Positions 12,267-12,943 of a stretch of DNA of 12,943 bases are shown here, piece by piece. The stretch covers positions 1-12,943 of the forward strand of contig DATJMJ010000140.1 of assembly GCA_035508795.1 (NCBI GenBank). The letters are read 5' to 3'. The DNA is from DATJMJ01 sp035508795. Its GTDB lineage: Bacteria > Actinomycetota > Acidimicrobiia > Acidimicrobiales > Palsa-688. Both the position numbers and the translations under genes were made by a program. How positions within the stretch are numbered: the first letter of the stretch is position 1; each line of letters begins with the position of its first letter. The notes beneath the pieces are model-generated. The model saw only the letters and a program-made list of their open reading frames with translations, had not been told where the DNA came from and ran no database searches.

Positions 12267-12943
12267 TCACGACCGTCCGCTGGAGCCGACCGCCTGGCGC
12301 GGGCCCGGCTCCGCGCCTCCCGCAGCTCTGCCCCAGCGGTCCAATTGACGGTAGGCGGGGAGCCATTGGCCGCGGTAGGCAGCGCGGGCGGGCTCGGGGA
12401 CCAGGCTGAGGATGTGCTCGGCCCTGGCGTCGTCCAATCCGTCGAGCATCCAGGGGAAGACGCGGGGTGCTTCGGGGCCCATCCGCTTGCTGTGCTCCAA
12501 CCCGAAATCGGCCCACTGCTCATCGGTAACTGTCACGTCGATGAGCGCGAGCCCCTCGCCCTCCTCGTGACGAAGGTGGGCATTGAGCGTGCTGGCCAAG
12601 GCGTCGGTCAGGTCCACCAGCCGCTCGGGGCCGCTCGCTGGGTTGGCGACGGTGGCGTCGATGGCGTTGAGGAGGGGGTCGATGGCGGCGTGCTCCGCCT
12701 CGAGGGCTGCCAGCAGAGCGAGGTCGTCCGGACGGTCAGCCAGGGTTTTTTCCATCGCCGGCCAGAGCACGTCATCCTCGCAGCCGTGGTGTACGTGCAA
12801 GTAGGCCTTGAACATCTGCCACCCCGCCGCCGTCGCCATTACCTGGCGCGGGTCGTCGGTCGTCGTGGTGGCCGCCACACGGGCAACGTGGCCGAGCTCG
12901 CGGCGCAGGGCGTCGTGGAAGGCGAGCATCATTGCCATGTCGT
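12267..12943 (-). CDS. Hemerythrin/HHE cation-binding domain protein, 5' end possibly outside window
   Basis: At least 223 aa. The first two thirds form a hemerythrin-like four-helix bundle with candidate metal ligands H8, H50/H51 with E54 (HHGCEDDVLWP), H83 with D87 (EHAAID), and H121/H124 with E125 (HLRHEEGEG). Such proteins bind a di-iron centre and serve in oxygen, NO or redox sensing, or iron handling. After about residue 140 comes a tail seen in actinobacterial relatives (WADFGLEHSKRMGPEAPRVFPWM) and a disordered end. ATG 12938 is the first possible start in the window, but the frame is open to the edge and related proteins often have a few more residues before the DM-A/L-FH segment, so the true start may be outside. 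It is directly upstream of the ECF41 sigma factor, with a 3-base gap. Confidence 0.87.
   Translation of the reverse strand, partial: DMAMMLAFHDALRRELGHVARVAATTTTDDPRQVMATAAGWQMFKAYLHVHHGCEDDVLWPAMEKTLADRPDDLALLAALEAEHAAIDPLLNAIDATVANPASGPERLVDLTDALASTLNAHLRHEEGEGLALIDVTVTDEQWADFGLEHSKRMGPEAPRVFPWMLDGLDDARAEHILSLVPEPARAAYRGQWLPAYRQLDRWGRAAGGAEPGPRQAVGSSGRS

Overview
The window is visibly GC-rich and dense in genes. It carries two marker families of Actinomycetota, an Lsr2 nucleoid protein and a WhiB iron-sulfur regulator, so the source is very probably a high-GC actinobacterium. A three-gene proton-translocating transhydrogenase beside lsr2, and the lack of familiar streptomycete or mycobacterial neighbours, would fit a less-studied lineage such as Acidimicrobiia; that placement is inference. 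I see no transposase, integrase, CRISPR array or rRNA.

Left part (1-4466, all minus strand). Reading right to left in the direction of transcription: a promoter and long leader with a 66-codon upstream ORF and an intrinsic terminator, then a WhiB7-type regulator, tRNA-Val(UAC), an Lsr2-like protein with its own promoter, and the operon pntA1-pntA2-pntB (NAD(P) transhydrogenase). The pnt genes overlap by 4 bases each, and pntB runs off the left edge.

Middle part (4617-8718, plus strand). A 187-aa protein of unknown function lies divergent from the whiB7 leader. It is followed by a C-rich gap with a G-quadruplex motif and small repeats, a large FtsX/MacB-type permease without an ATPase next to it, and a metallo-beta-lactamase-fold hydrolase that may be translated from a leaderless mRNA.

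Right part (8738-12943, minus strand). In transcription order: a hemerythrin-domain protein (5' end probably outside the window) closely coupled to an ECF41/SigJ-type sigma factor with a SnoaL-like C-terminal domain; a gap with a palindrome that is a plausible TetR operator; then a tightly overlapping tetR-drrA-drrB operon, a self-regulated DrrAB-type export pump.

The most interesting element is the whiB7 leader (about 4061-4466). It has a promoter with an AT-rich block exactly 3 bases upstream of the -35, an upstream ORF with a near-perfect Shine-Dalgarno, rare codons just before its stop, a 13-bp perfect hairpin with a U-rich tail, and imperfect direct repeats on both sides of the hairpin. 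This is the layout expected for ribosome-mediated transcription attenuation of an antibiotic-response regulator, but with a long upstream ORF. Together with the DrrAB pump and the permease it suggests, but does not prove, a locus biased toward drug and stress defence.
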